NCBI GenBank assembly: GCA_002305415.1
Contig: DBQX01000046.1
Coordinates: forward strand, 1-64,000
From: Actinomycetales bacterium UBA1383
GTDB taxonomy: Bacteria; Actinomycetota; Actinomycetes; Actinomycetales; Actinomycetaceae
DNA: 64,000 bases
Reading direction: 5' to 3'
Positions 53,643-64,000 of this stretch are shown piece after piece. The position numbers and the translations under genes were made by a program. The notes beneath the pieces are model-generated. The model was given only the letters and a program-made list of their open reading frames with translations. It was not told the DNA's origin and did no database searches. How positions within the stretch are numbered: the stretch's first letter is position 1; each line of letters begins with the position of its first letter.

Positions 53643-55568
53643 TCAGGACTCCGGTTCCTCGAGGGCGAGCAGCCGGGCGGCTTCGTCGAGCCGCGCCACG
53701 TCAGGTGCGAGCAGCGCCCCGGCGACCTGCCGGGCGACGTCCGCCGGCCGGAGGTGGAACTCGTCGAGGAGTTCCTCCCGCTTGGCGTGGTGGTGGAAGC
53801 CCCGCGGCACGCCGTGCGCCTGCACCGGGACCCGCGCTCCGGCAGCCGCGAGGGCGTCGCGGAGGGCGGAGCCCGCGCCACCCTCGACCAGCCCGTCCTC
53901 GATGTGGACGACCAGCTCGTAGTGTGCGGCGAGGTCCACGAGCGCGGGCGACACCGGCAGCACCCAGCGGGGGTCGATGACCAGCGAGCCGATGCCCTGC
54001 GCGTCCAGGGCCCGCCCCACCTCGATGGCCCGCCCGGCCATCGCGCCGACCCCCACCACCAGCACGTTCCGCTCTCCGGGATGGCGTCCGATGACGTCGA
54101 GCCCGGCGATCGTGTCGAGCGCCGGGATCGGGTCGGGGAGGGGCCCCTTCGGGTACCGCACGGCCGTGGGGCCGTCGATCGCGACCGCCTCGCGCAGGGC
54201 GCGCCGGAGGGTGTCCTCGTCCCGTGGGGCGGCGAGGCGCAGGTTCGGCACCGTGCGCAGGAGCGCGATGTCCCACATCCCGTGGTGGCTCGGGCCGTCG
54301 TCGCCGGTGACGCCCGCCCGGTCGAGCACGAGGGTGACCGCCTGGTTGTGCAGTCCCACGTCCATCAGCACCTGGTCGTAGCCGCGGTTCAGGAATGTCG
54401 CGTACACGGCCACGACCGGGTGGAGCCCCGCGAAGGCCAGTCCCGCGGCGGACGTCACCGCGTGCTGTTCGGCGATCCCGACGTCGATGACGCGGTCGGG
54501 GAACTCCTCGCTCATCGGGCCCAGCCCCACGGGCTGCAGCATCGCCGCGGTGATCGCGACGACGTCGTCGCGCTGCCGGGCGATCTTCAGGATCTCCTGG
54601 GAGAACACGGACGTCCACCCGAACCGGGCGGGCACCACGGGCAGGCCGGTCTCGGGGTGGATGATCCCGACCGCGTGGAAGCGGTCCGCCACGTCGTCGA
54701 GCGCGGGCTGGTAGCCGCGGCCCTTCTCGGTGATGGCGTGGACGATCACCGGCGCCTCGTAGGCCCGGGCGCGGGTGAGGGCGAACTCCATCGCCACGAC
54801 GTCGTGCCCATCCACTGGACCGATGTACTTGATGCCGAGGTCCTCGAACAGTCCCTGGGGCGCGAGCACGTCCTTCATGCCCTTCTTCAGCCCGTGCAAC
54901 GCCTCATACGTCATCCGGCCCGGGGTGCCGCCACGCAGCAGGGTGCGCTTGCCCCAGTCGAGGGCCTTCTCGTAGCCGTGGGTGGTGCGCAGCGCGTCGA
55001 GGTGGTGGGCGATCCCGCCGGTGGTGGGGGCGTAGGAACGTCCGTTGTCGTTGACGACGATCACGAGGTTGCGGTCCGGTCCCTCCGCGATGTTGTTGAG
55101 CGCCTCCCACGCCATCCCTCCGGTGAGGGCCCCGTCACCCACGACCACCACGACGTGCCGGTCGCTCCGCCCGCGCAGCAGGTTCGCCCGGGCGATGCCG
55201 TCGCCCCAGCTCAGGGCGGTGGAGGCGTGGGAGTTCTCCACCACGTCGTGCACCGACTCCTGGCGTGAGGGGTAGCCGGACAGTCCGCCGTTCTGCCGCA
55301 GCTGGGAGAAGTCGTGGCGGCCGGTGAGCAGCTTGTGGACGTAGGCCTGGTGACCGGTGTCGAAGACGATCCGGTCGCGGGGCGAGTCGAAGACGCGGTG
55401 GATCGCGATCGTGAGCTCGACGACGCCGAGGTTGGGCCCGAGGTGGCCGCCGGTGCGGGCCACGTTCGCGACGAGGAACTCCCTGATCTCCTCCGCGAGC
55501 TGGACGAGTTCCACCGTGACGAGGCCGCGCAGGTCGCGCGGGCGCGTGATGCGCTCGAGGATCGCCAT
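53643..55568 (-). CDS. dxs: 1-deoxy-D-xylulose-5-phosphate synthase
   Basis: A 641-residue thiamine-diphosphate enzyme catalysing the first step of the MEP isoprenoid pathway from pyruvate and glyceraldehyde 3-phosphate. The TPP motif begins GDGALTGG at 144-151 and ends with N159. The N-terminal [13 protein letters not shown] [14 protein letters not shown], the pyrimidine-domain [11 protein letters not shown] and [15 protein letters not shown] are diagnostic. The ATG at 55568 follows GGAGGG. TACAGT (55606-55601 on minus) with TGTGAA 17 bases upstream is a plausible promoter. Confidence 0.96.
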   Translation of the reverse strand: MAILERITRPRDLRGLVTVELVQLAEEIREFLVANVARTGGHLGPNLGVVELTIAIHRVFDSPRDRIVFDTGHQAYVHKLLTGRHDFSQLRQNGGLSGYPSRQESVHDVVENSHASTALSWGDGIARANLLRGRSDRHVVVVVGDGALTGGMAWEALNNIAEGPDRNLVIVVNDNGRSYAPTTGGIAHHLDALRTTHGYEKALDWGKRTLLRGGTPGRMTYEALHGLKKGMKDVLAPQGLFEDLGIKYIGPVDGHDVVAMEFALTRARAYEAPVIVHAITEKGRGYQPALDDVADRFHAVGIIHPETGLPVVPARFGWTSVFSQEILKIARQRDDVVAITAAMLQPVGLGPMSEEFPDRVIDVGIAEQHAVTSAAGLAFAGLHPVVAVYATFLNRGYDQVLMDVGLHNQAVTLVLDRAGVTGDDGPSHHGMWDIALLRTVPNLRLAAPRDEDTLRRALREAVAIDGPTAVRYPKGPLPDPIPALDTIAGLDVIGRHPGERNVLVVGVGAMAGRAIEVGRALDAQGIGSLVIDPRWVLPVSPALVDLAAHYELVVHIEDGLVEGGAGSALRDALAAAGARVPVQAHGVPRGFHHHAKREELLDEFHLRPADVARQVAGALLAPDVARLDEAARLLALEEPES

Positions 55569-55641
55569 GAAGCCCTCCGGCGTTCGGGTACGGTCCCCCC
55601 ACTGTACGACGGCGCCCCGCCACTTCACACCGCGGGGCAAG

Positions 55642-55647
55642 TAGGCT
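55642..55647 (+). promoter_or_regulatory. -10 element of the S9 peptidase gene
   Basis: TAGGCT, six bases before ATG 55654, predicts a leaderless message. No clear -35. Confidence 0.5.
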
Positions 55648-55653
55648 CGATCC

Positions 55654-57552
55654 ATGACCCCGACGCGGGCCCCGCACGGCTCCTGGAGATCCCCCCTCAC
55701 CCTCGACGTCGTCACCGCCGCCACCGTGCGCATCTCCCCTCCCCGGATCGACGGGGAGGCGACCTGCTGGAAGGAGACGGGAGCGGACGGACGCGGCGTC
55801 GTCATGGCCGCCCGTGCCGGCCGCCTCGAGGTCGTCACGACCACCTTCACGGACGGCCAGCCGGTCGACGTCGCCTCGCGCGTCCACGAGTACGGCGGCC
55901 GGGACTTCGACGTGGCCGACGACGTATGCGTCTTCTCCGCGCGCCGGGACGACCGGCTCCACGTCACGGTGCGGGGAGAGGATGGTTGGTCCGATCCCCG
56001 CGCGGTGACCCCGGACGACGGCACGCGGTACGCCGACCTGGTGCTGTGGGGCCACGCGGTGTTCGCCGTCGCCGAGACCACCGGGGGCCGTGACCAGCTC
56101 GTCCGGGTGGACCTGCTGAACGGTGAGGTCGCGGTGCTGCGCGATGAGGCGGACTTCGTGGCGAACCCGCGCCTCAACCCGGCTGGCACGGCGCTGGCCT
56201 GGTACGAGTGGAACCAGCCCCACATGCCCTGGGACCAGACGACGCTGCTGGTGGCAGAACTGGATGGGGACCGGATCGGGCCGGTGCGGCCCGTCGCGGG
56301 CGGGACGCGGGTCAGCGCGATCTCTCCCCTCTGGGTGGGGGACGACGAGTTGCTGTACGTCTCCGACCCCGGTGGGTGGTGGAACGTGCACCGCTGCACG
56401 GACCCGCTCGGTGAGGCCCGGATCCGGCTGCTGCACCCGGCGGACGCCGAGTTCGCCGCCCCGCCGTGGACGTTCGACCACTCACTCGCCCTCCTCGACG
56501 AGGACCACGTGGTGTGCCGCTGGACGCACCACGGCCGGTGGTCCCTGGGGGCGATGCGAATCTCCAACGGTGAGCTGGAGGAGTGGGTCACCGGGTTCGA
56601 GGTGGCGAGCGAGGTCGCCGCGGGTGGCGGCCGCGTCGCGTTCGTCGGCGCGCACGAGTCCCGGCCCGCGGCGCTGGTGGAACTCCTGCTCTCCACCGCC
56701 ACCACGCGGACCGTGCGCGCGACGGCGCCCGAGACGGTGCCGGAGCCGTACGTCTCGGTCGCGGAGGCCGTCGACTGGGAGGTGGACGGCGGCGTCGCCC
56801 ACGGGTTCTTCTACCCGCCGGTCAACCCCGACGTCGTGGGGCCCGACGGCGAGCTGCCGCCCCTCCTGGTGCTGGTCCACGGCGGGCCGACGACCGCCAC
56901 GACGGGAGGCTTCTCCCCCGCGATCCAGTTCTGGACCACGCGCGGCTTCGCCGTCCTCGACGTCAACCACCGCGGGTCCACCGGGTTCGGGCGGGCGTAC
57001 CGCGAGGCGCTGGACGGCCAGTGGGGCGTTGCCGACATCGCGGACATCGCCGCCGGGGTGCGGGCGCTCGCGGAACGCGGCCTCATCGACGGGGCACGGA
57101 CGGCCATCCGCGGTGGCAGCGCCGGCGGCTACAGCGTGCTGCGGACCCTGACCGCCACGGACGTGTTCTCGGCGGGGACGAGCCGCTACGGGATCGCCGA
57201 CCTCGCGCTCCTCGCGCAGGACACGCACAAGTTCGAGTCCCACTACACCGACACGCTCGTGGGCCCCTGGCCCGAGGCCGCCGAGACCTACCGCGAGCGC
57301 TCCCCGCTCTTCCACCTCGACTCACTCCGCGCGCCGGTGCTCCTGTTGCAGGGCGAGGACGACCGGGTGGTGCCACCCTCGCAGGCACAGGCGATGGCCG
57401 AGGCCATCCGGGCCGCGGGCGGAGACGTCGAACTCGTGCTCTACCCCGGGGAGGGGCACGGGTTCCGGCGGGCGGAGACCACCCGCGACGCACTGGTACG
57501 CGAGCTCAGGTTCTACGGGCGGGTGTTCGGCTTCGTGCCCGACGAGGGCTAG
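55654..57552 (+). CDS. S9-family prolyl oligopeptidase-like serine peptidase
   Basis: A 632-residue cytoplasmic peptidase. Residues 1-370 form a beta-propeller-like domain and 380-632 an alpha/beta hydrolase. The catalytic triad is S489 in GGSAGGYS, D570 in GEDDRVVP and H602 in GEGHGFR. The oxyanion region is LVHGGPT. No signal peptide. It likely cleaves peptides or acyl-peptides. It converges on the serpin gene with three bases between stops. Confidence 0.92.
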   Translation: MTPTRAPHGSWRSPLTLDVVTAATVRISPPRIDGEATCWKETGADGRGVVMAARAGRLEVVTTTFTDGQPVDVASRVHEYGGRDFDVADDVCVFSARRDDRLHVTVRGEDGWSDPRAVTPDDGTRYADLVLWGHAVFAVAETTGGRDQLVRVDLLNGEVAVLRDEADFVANPRLNPAGTALAWYEWNQPHMPWDQTTLLVAELDGDRIGPVRPVAGGTRVSAISPLWVGDDELLYVSDPGGWWNVHRCTDPLGEARIRLLHPADAEFAAPPWTFDHSLALLDEDHVVCRWTHHGRWSLGAMRISNGELEEWVTGFEVASEVAAGGGRVAFVGAHESRPAALVELLLSTATTRTVRATAPETVPEPYVSVAEAVDWEVDGGVAHGFFYPPVNPDVVGPDGELPPLLVLVHGGPTTATTGGFSPAIQFWTTRGFAVLDVNHRGSTGFGRAYREALDGQWGVADIADIAAGVRALAERGLIDGARTAIRGGSAGGYSVLRTLTATDVFSAGTSRYGIADLALLAQDTHKFESHYTDTLVGPWPEAAETYRERSPLFHLDSLRAPVLLLQGEDDRVVPPSQAQAMAEAIRAAGGDVELVLYPGEGHGFRRAETTRDALVRELRFYGRVFGFVPDEG

Positions 57553-57555
57553 GCC

Positions 57556-58815
57556 TCAGCCGATCGAGCGAACCAGGGCGTGGAACAGGTCCCACCCCGT
57601 GGAGGTCTCCTCCACCACCAGCAGGAACGGGTGGTCGACGGTGAGGACGACGTCCACCTCGGGGGCGGCGGTCCCGGCGACGCCGATCTCGGTGACGGCG
57701 GCGGCGACGGTCCCCTCCTCCCCAACCGTGATGGTGGCCTGCTGCACGGCCTGGCCCACGTACAGGTCGGCTCCCGGGCTGATGCCCTCGAGCGCGCGGG
57801 CGGCCGGGTCGAAGATGGCGGTCACCCCGAGGGCGGCCAGCGGATCACGCAGCTGGGTGGACGAGTCGATCGTGAACCGCGGCAGCGAGAGGCTGACCCG
57901 GAGGGCAGGTCCCGCCAGAGCGCTCTCGAGGGCGGCCAGCGCGCCCGACTCGATCGCAGCCGGGTCCTCGCCCGCCGGCGGGAGGACGATTCGCGCCACG
58001 AAGCCGTCCGTGTAGGGCAGTTCGACGGCCTGCCAGCCCTCGTGCTCGGCGTAGGCGAGTTCCTGCAGCCCGTTCATGAAGTCGACCGTCTGCGTCTCGC
58101 CGGTGGCCCCGGTGAACGGACCCTCCGCCGTGGCGTTGGGGTCGAACTCCTGCTGCCAGCGCGCGGCCAGCAGCACGGCGTTCTGGAGGACCAGCCACAG
58201 GTCGTCGGCGGGGACGATGGCCGACTCCTCGACGCGTCCGCCCGTGTGTTCCCGCACCCAGGCGTCGAGCACGGCCTTCCCGGAGCCACTCGCGAGGTCG
58301 GCCACCTGGACGCCGGCGTCGTGGAACTCCGCGAGGCGGGCGAGGAACGTGTCCTCCACCCTCGCCTGGTCGTCCAGCACCACGTTGTTCGCGACGTGGA
58401 CGAGCGGCGTGGCCGGGAGGTCCTCGTCGTCCACGCCCGCAGGATCGCCGTCGAAGGGGGCCAGGACCCCGACCAGCGCGTTGATCGCGCGGCTGCGCTC
58501 GTCCCCGGACGCGCCGAGCAGGGTGTCCAGTTCTGTGGCGCCCGCATTCGTGGCCCCCTCGCCGAGCATGGCGAGGGCGACCGCGGCGGAGGCCGGCGAG
58601 AAGACGAGGTTCTCCTCGGGGTCCACGGCCCGCAGCACGCCGAGGCCGAACTCGTCCGTGGCGGCGACGACGGCGGCGACCGCCGGCGCGTCCGGCAGCG
58701 CCACCTGCCGGTACTCGACGTCGGCACGGAGGACCTGCGCGTCACCCGCCTCCCCGCCCCCGCACGCGGCGAGGGCAGTGGTGGCCACGATGGCGACGAC
58801 GGCGACGATTCTCAT
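57556..58815 (-). CDS. Lipoprotein serpin
   Basis: A 419-residue serine-protease inhibitor of the serpin family with a lipoprotein signal: hydrophobic segment 3-17 and lipobox LAA-C18, so it should be anchored outside the membrane. The serpin fold is indicated by ENLVFSPASAAVALAMLGEGA, the breach/shutter segments, the hinge GEEGTVAAAVTEIG and the C-terminal DHPFLLVVEE. Counting from the hinge Gly as P15 puts Thr at P1 and Ala at P1', a loop of small residues. The hinge looks competent, so real inhibition is likely. ATG 58815 has a leaderless promoter. Alternative start 12 codons upstream is less likely. Confidence 0.9.
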   Translation of the reverse strand: MRIVAVVAIVATTALAACGGGEAGDAQVLRADVEYRQVALPDAPAVAAVVAATDEFGLGVLRAVDPEENLVFSPASAAVALAMLGEGATNAGATELDTLLGASGDERSRAINALVGVLAPFDGDPAGVDDEDLPATPLVHVANNVVLDDQARVEDTFLARLAEFHDAGVQVADLASGSGKAVLDAWVREHTGGRVEESAIVPADDLWLVLQNAVLLAARWQQEFDPNATAEGPFTGATGETQTVDFMNGLQELAYAEHEGWQAVELPYTDGFVARIVLPPAGEDPAAIESGALAALESALAGPALRVSLSLPRFTIDSSTQLRDPLAALGVTAIFDPAARALEGISPGADLYVGQAVQQATITVGEEGTVAAAVTEIGVAGTAAPEVDVVLTVDHPFLLVVEETSTGWDLFHALVRSIG

Positions 58816-58822
58816 GGGGCGG

Positions 58823-58851
58823 AGGCTACGTCCCCGCCGAGGCTCCCACAA
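58823..58851 (-). promoter_or_regulatory. Promoter of the serpin gene
   Basis: TTGTGG (58851-58846), a 17-base spacer, TAGCCT (58828-58823) and seven bases lead to ATG 58815 on the minus strand. It lies in the 42-base gap after acnA, giving the serpin its own leaderless message. Confidence 0.6.
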
Positions 58852-58857
58852 GGGCCC

Positions 58858-61641
<2,784 letters not shown>

Positions 61642-61667
61642 TGGCGGCTCTCCTTATCATCCACATT

Positions 61668-61685
61668 TATCTCGACATCAAGATA
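61668..61685 (-). promoter_or_regulatory. Operator-like 18-bp palindrome upstream of acnA
   Basis: On the minus strand TATCTTGATGTCGAGATA is a near-perfect palindrome with one mismatched pair. It lies 27-44 bases before the acnA start, at or next to the promoter. It looks like a dimeric regulator site. It does not resemble the published AcnR, GlxR or RamB sites as I know them. Confidence 0.6.
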
Positions 61686-61760
61686 GTGTCCGGGGCTGGG
61701 GGTGTCCACCGCACACGGCCAGCCTAGTGAACCGCCTCCACGCGTGCGGGAGGAGCAGCG

Positions 61761-62963
61761 TCACGCGCGCCGGTCCAGCCGCACCACCAGCTCCACGTGG
61801 TGGGTGTGCGGGAAGAGGTCGAGGGCGGTGACCGCTCCGACGGTGTACGCGTCCAGGGCGGGTGCGAGGTCCCGGGCGAGCGCGGCGGGGTCGCAGGCCA
61901 CGTACACGATCCGCGCGGGCGACCGCGCCATGATCGCGCCCATCACCGCGGTGCCTGCGCCGCTCCGCGGCGGGTCCAGCACGACGACGTCGACGGCTCC
62001 CCGCCCGACGGCGCGGGCGTCCACGCGCCCGACTCGCACCCGGGCCTGTGGCCTGCCCTCGAGCGCCCCGGTCGCGTCCGCGACCGCGGTGGGTGAGGCC
62101 TCGACGGCGACGAGCCGGCCGCGCGGGCCCACGGCGTCGGCGAGCGGCACCGTGAGGAGCCCCGCTCCCGAGTACAGCTCGAGGACCGACTGCCCGCGGG
62201 CCGGGGCGGCCGCGCGCACCACCTGCTCGGCGAGCACCCGCGGTGCGTCGCGGTGGACCTGCCAGAAGCCCGCCGCGTCGAGGACCCAGCGCAGCTCCCT
62301 GCCGCCCAGGACCACCCGTTCGCGGATGCGTCGCGACGCGCCCTCACCGGGTGCGGACCACGTGCCGCCCGACGCCAGCACGACGGGTGGGGAGTCGCTC
62401 GGGACCACGGCGGCCACCTCCTCGCCCGGCACGAAGGACCACCCACCTCCGAAGAGGTGCAGGTCGCCGAGGGCGGGGACGGCGAGGGGCATCCGGTGCA
62501 GGGCCACCGTCCCGTGCGACCGGGGGCGGCGCATCGCCAGGCGTCCGGCGTCGTCGACGACGAACCGCACCCGCGTGCGGGTGCCACGGTCGTAGACCCC
62601 GAGCGACCGCACCTCCACCGGCCCGACCTCCGCCGCCACCCGCGCCCCGCCGATACGCCGCACCACGTCGGCGATCACCTCCGCCTTCCAGCGCAGCTGG
62701 GCGGCCGGGGCGACGTGGCCGAGGCTCGCGCCACCGACCCCGGCGGCCGCAGCCTCCTGCCAGACGTGCGGTACCCGGTCGGGTGAGGCGAGCAGCACGT
62801 CGACGACGTCGGCGACGGCGTGGCGCGCGCCGTCCTGCGCCAGGCGGGCACGCACGCGCTCGCCCGGGAGCCCGCCACGGACGAACACGACCTTCCCCCC
62901 ATGCCGTGCGACGCAGTAGCCGCCGTGGGCGACGCGCAGCAGCTCGAGGTCGAGGAGCTCCAC
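61761..62963 (-). CDS. TRAM-domain RNA m5U methyltransferase (TrmA/RlmC/RlmD family)
   Basis: A 400-residue SAM-dependent enzyme that methylates uridine in tRNA or 23S rRNA. The N-terminal TRAM domain covers 1-60 (HGGYCVARHGGKVVFVRGGLPGE). The SAM motif is VLELYSGAGLLTVPLA, followed by VVLDPPRSG and the nucleophile-containing VYVACDPAAL. The C-terminal DLFPHTHHVE carries the base-activating Glu. The cysteine cluster of RlmD is not present. The GTG at 62963 is one base after the APC stop, so the two are co-transcribed. Confidence 0.92.
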   Translation of the reverse strand: MELLDLELLRVAHGGYCVARHGGKVVFVRGGLPGERVRARLAQDGARHAVADVVDVLLASPDRVPHVWQEAAAAGVGGASLGHVAPAAQLRWKAEVIADVVRRIGGARVAAEVGPVEVRSLGVYDRGTRTRVRFVVDDAGRLAMRRPRSHGTVALHRMPLAVPALGDLHLFGGGWSFVPGEEVAAVVPSDSPPVVLASGGTWSAPGEGASRRIRERVVLGGRELRWVLDAAGFWQVHRDAPRVLAEQVVRAAAPARGQSVLELYSGAGLLTVPLADAVGPRGRLVAVEASPTAVADATGALEGRPQARVRVGRVDARAVGRGAVDVVVLDPPRSGAGTAVMGAIMARSPARIVYVACDPAALARDLAPALDAYTVGAVTALDLFPHTHHVELVVRLDRRA

Positions 62964-62964
62964 C

Positions 62965-64000
62965 TCAGGGGGACCCGGGAACGTCGGCCGCGTCCGTGAC
63001 CTGGTCGAGTTGCCACGGCACCGAGGCCATCACGACGCCGGGCATGAACAGGAGGCGCCCCTTCAGGCGGAGCGCCGACTGGTTGTGGAGCAGCTGCTCC
63101 CACCAGTGGGTCACCACGTACTCGGGGATGAACACGACCACCAGATCGCGCGGCGAGGACCGGCGCAGCCCACGGATGTACTCGACGATGGGTCGCGTGA
63201 TCTCGCGGTACGGCGAGGAGAGGATGGTGAGCGGCACGGGTACGGAGATCTCGTCCCACTGCGCGCGCAACTCCGTCACCTCGTCGTCGTCGATGGCGAC
63301 GTGCACCGCCTCCAGGGTGTTCGGCCGGGTGGCCCGCGCGTAGGCGATCGCGCGGAGCGCGGGCTGGTGCAGCTTGGAGATCAGGACGACGCCGTGCGTC
63401 CGGGAGGGCAGTGCCCGGGCCTCCTGGGCGTCGGCCACGCGCAGCTCCTCGGCCACTCGGTCATAGTGGGTGTGGATGCCGAGCATCGTCACGAACAGCA
63501 GTGCCATCAGGAGGAGCGTGATCCACGCGCCCTGCGGGGCCTTGGTGATGAGCACGATGACGAGCACGATCCCGGTCATGCCGAAGCCGATCGAGTTGAC
63601 CACCCGTGACCGCTGCATGCGGATTCGTTCCTGCTTCGAGTACTCCGTCCGGAGCTTGCGCGTCCAGTGCCTCACCATGCCGAGCTGCGAGGTGGTGAAC
63701 GAGATGAACACGCCCACGATGTACAGCTGGATGAGGCGCGTCACCTGGGCGTCGAAGGCCACGATCAGGGCGATTGCGCCGATTGTCAGCATGGTGATGC
63801 CGTTGGAGTAGGCGAGCCGGTCCCCCCGCGTGTGGAGCTGGCGGGGAAGGAACCCGTCGCGGGCCAGGACCGAGCCGAGCACCGGGAAACCGTTGAACGC
63901 CGTGTTCGCTGCGAGGACGAGGATCATGCCCGTCACGAAGGTGACGAGGTAGAACATCACCGGGAAGCCGGAGAACACGGTGGCGGCGATCTGACCGATC
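62965..64000 (-). CDS. APC-family permease, C-terminal part (cut by window end)
   Basis: The final 345 residues of an amino acid-polyamine-organocation permease; the frame stays open to the window edge, so the start lies beyond 64000. Membrane segments run to about 190 residues into the visible part (AATVFSGFPVMFYLVTFVTGMILVLAANTAFNGFP and later helices). A soluble tail of about 150 residues resembles a UspA-like domain (THGVVLISKLHQPALRAIAYARATRP). The same pair, permease then m5U methyltransferase, occurs in M. tuberculosis beside potassium-uptake genes. Confidence 0.88.
   Translation of the reverse strand, partial: IGQIAATVFSGFPVMFYLVTFVTGMILVLAANTAFNGFPVLGSVLARDGFLPRQLHTRGDRLAYSNGITMLTIGAIALIVAFDAQVTRLIQLYIVGVFISFTTSQLGMVRHWTRKLRTEYSKQERIRMQRSRVVNSIGFGMTGIVLVIVLITKAPQGAWITLLLMALLFVTMLGIHTHYDRVAEELRVADAQEARALPSRTHGVVLISKLHQPALRAIAYARATRPNTLEAVHVAIDDDEVTELRAQWDEISVPVPLTILSSPYREITRPIVEYIRGLRRSSPRDLVVVFIPEYVVTHWWEQLLHNQSALRLKGRLLFMPGVVMASVPWQLDQVTDAADVPGSP

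Overview
The window comes from a high-GC actinobacterium, most likely an early-branching Micrococcales (Cellulomonas / Georgenia / Beutenbergia-like; no genus can be fixed from sequence alone). The reasons are the very high GC with strong G/C third positions, frequent GTG starts, chained 1- and 4-base gene overlaps, an ordered phosphatidylinositol-mannoside (PIM) gene block, DUF349 and DUF3000 proteins, and gene order shared with Mycobacterium tuberculosis: thrS-HIT-pgsA-patA-pimA, pdxS..pdxT-yebC-ruvCAB-yajC-secDF-apt-rel..hisS, DUF3000-RNase D next to dxs, and an m5U methyltransferase next to an APC permease.

Layout. 1-9.5 kb: an MMPL/MFS export pair; aspS with a GNAT gene; a divergent MFS transporter with a clear leaderless promoter; a DEAD-box helicase. 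9.4-14.8 kb (minus): metallo-hydrolase, hisS and two paralogous membrane GTPases. 15.0-17.3 kb (plus): a DUF349 protein and a short AbiEi-like protein running into the 3' end of rel. 17.2-23.4 kb (minus): rel, and yajC-secD-secF-apt. 23.4-29.6 kb (minus): an eight-gene chain PrsW-pdxS-NUDIX-pdxT-yebC-ruvC-ruvA-ruvB. 29.6-35.5 kb (minus): thrS-HIT-pgsA-patA-pimA and an unknown membrane protein, the PIM initiation block. 35.5-37.0 kb: a DUF1295 membrane protein and four tRNA genes (Gly-Cys-Val on minus, Val-CAC on plus). 37.0-37.9 kb: the only sizeable stretch without an intact gene. It holds a tRNA terminator, a decayed Lhr-type helicase relic with two frameshifts and a mutated DExH box, a 32-bp tandem repeat array and a 35-residue ORF.

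37.9-42.0 kb (minus): a short-chain dehydrogenase, a spermidine-synthase-like protein, a SulP anion transporter with STAS domain and a YgjV-like protein. 42.1-48.5 kb (plus): glgX-treY-treZ, which together turn glycogen into trehalose. 48.5-53.6 kb: an ATP-grasp ligase divergent from DUF3000-RNase D, then a fused FadJ-type beta-oxidation enzyme. 53.6-64 kb: dxs, an S9 peptidase, a lipoprotein serpin, acnA with an 18-bp palindrome upstream, an RNA m5U methyltransferase and the C-terminal part of an APC permease that leaves the window.

Most of the window is core chromosome. I did not see a complete, clearly undescribed system. The observations most worth following are the helicase relic plus 32-bp repeat array beside tRNA-Val, the many start codons placed 6-7 nt after a -10 hexamer (leaderless transcripts), a NUDIX gene locked between pdxS and pdxT, the paired GTPases, and an operator-like palindrome upstream of aconitase.
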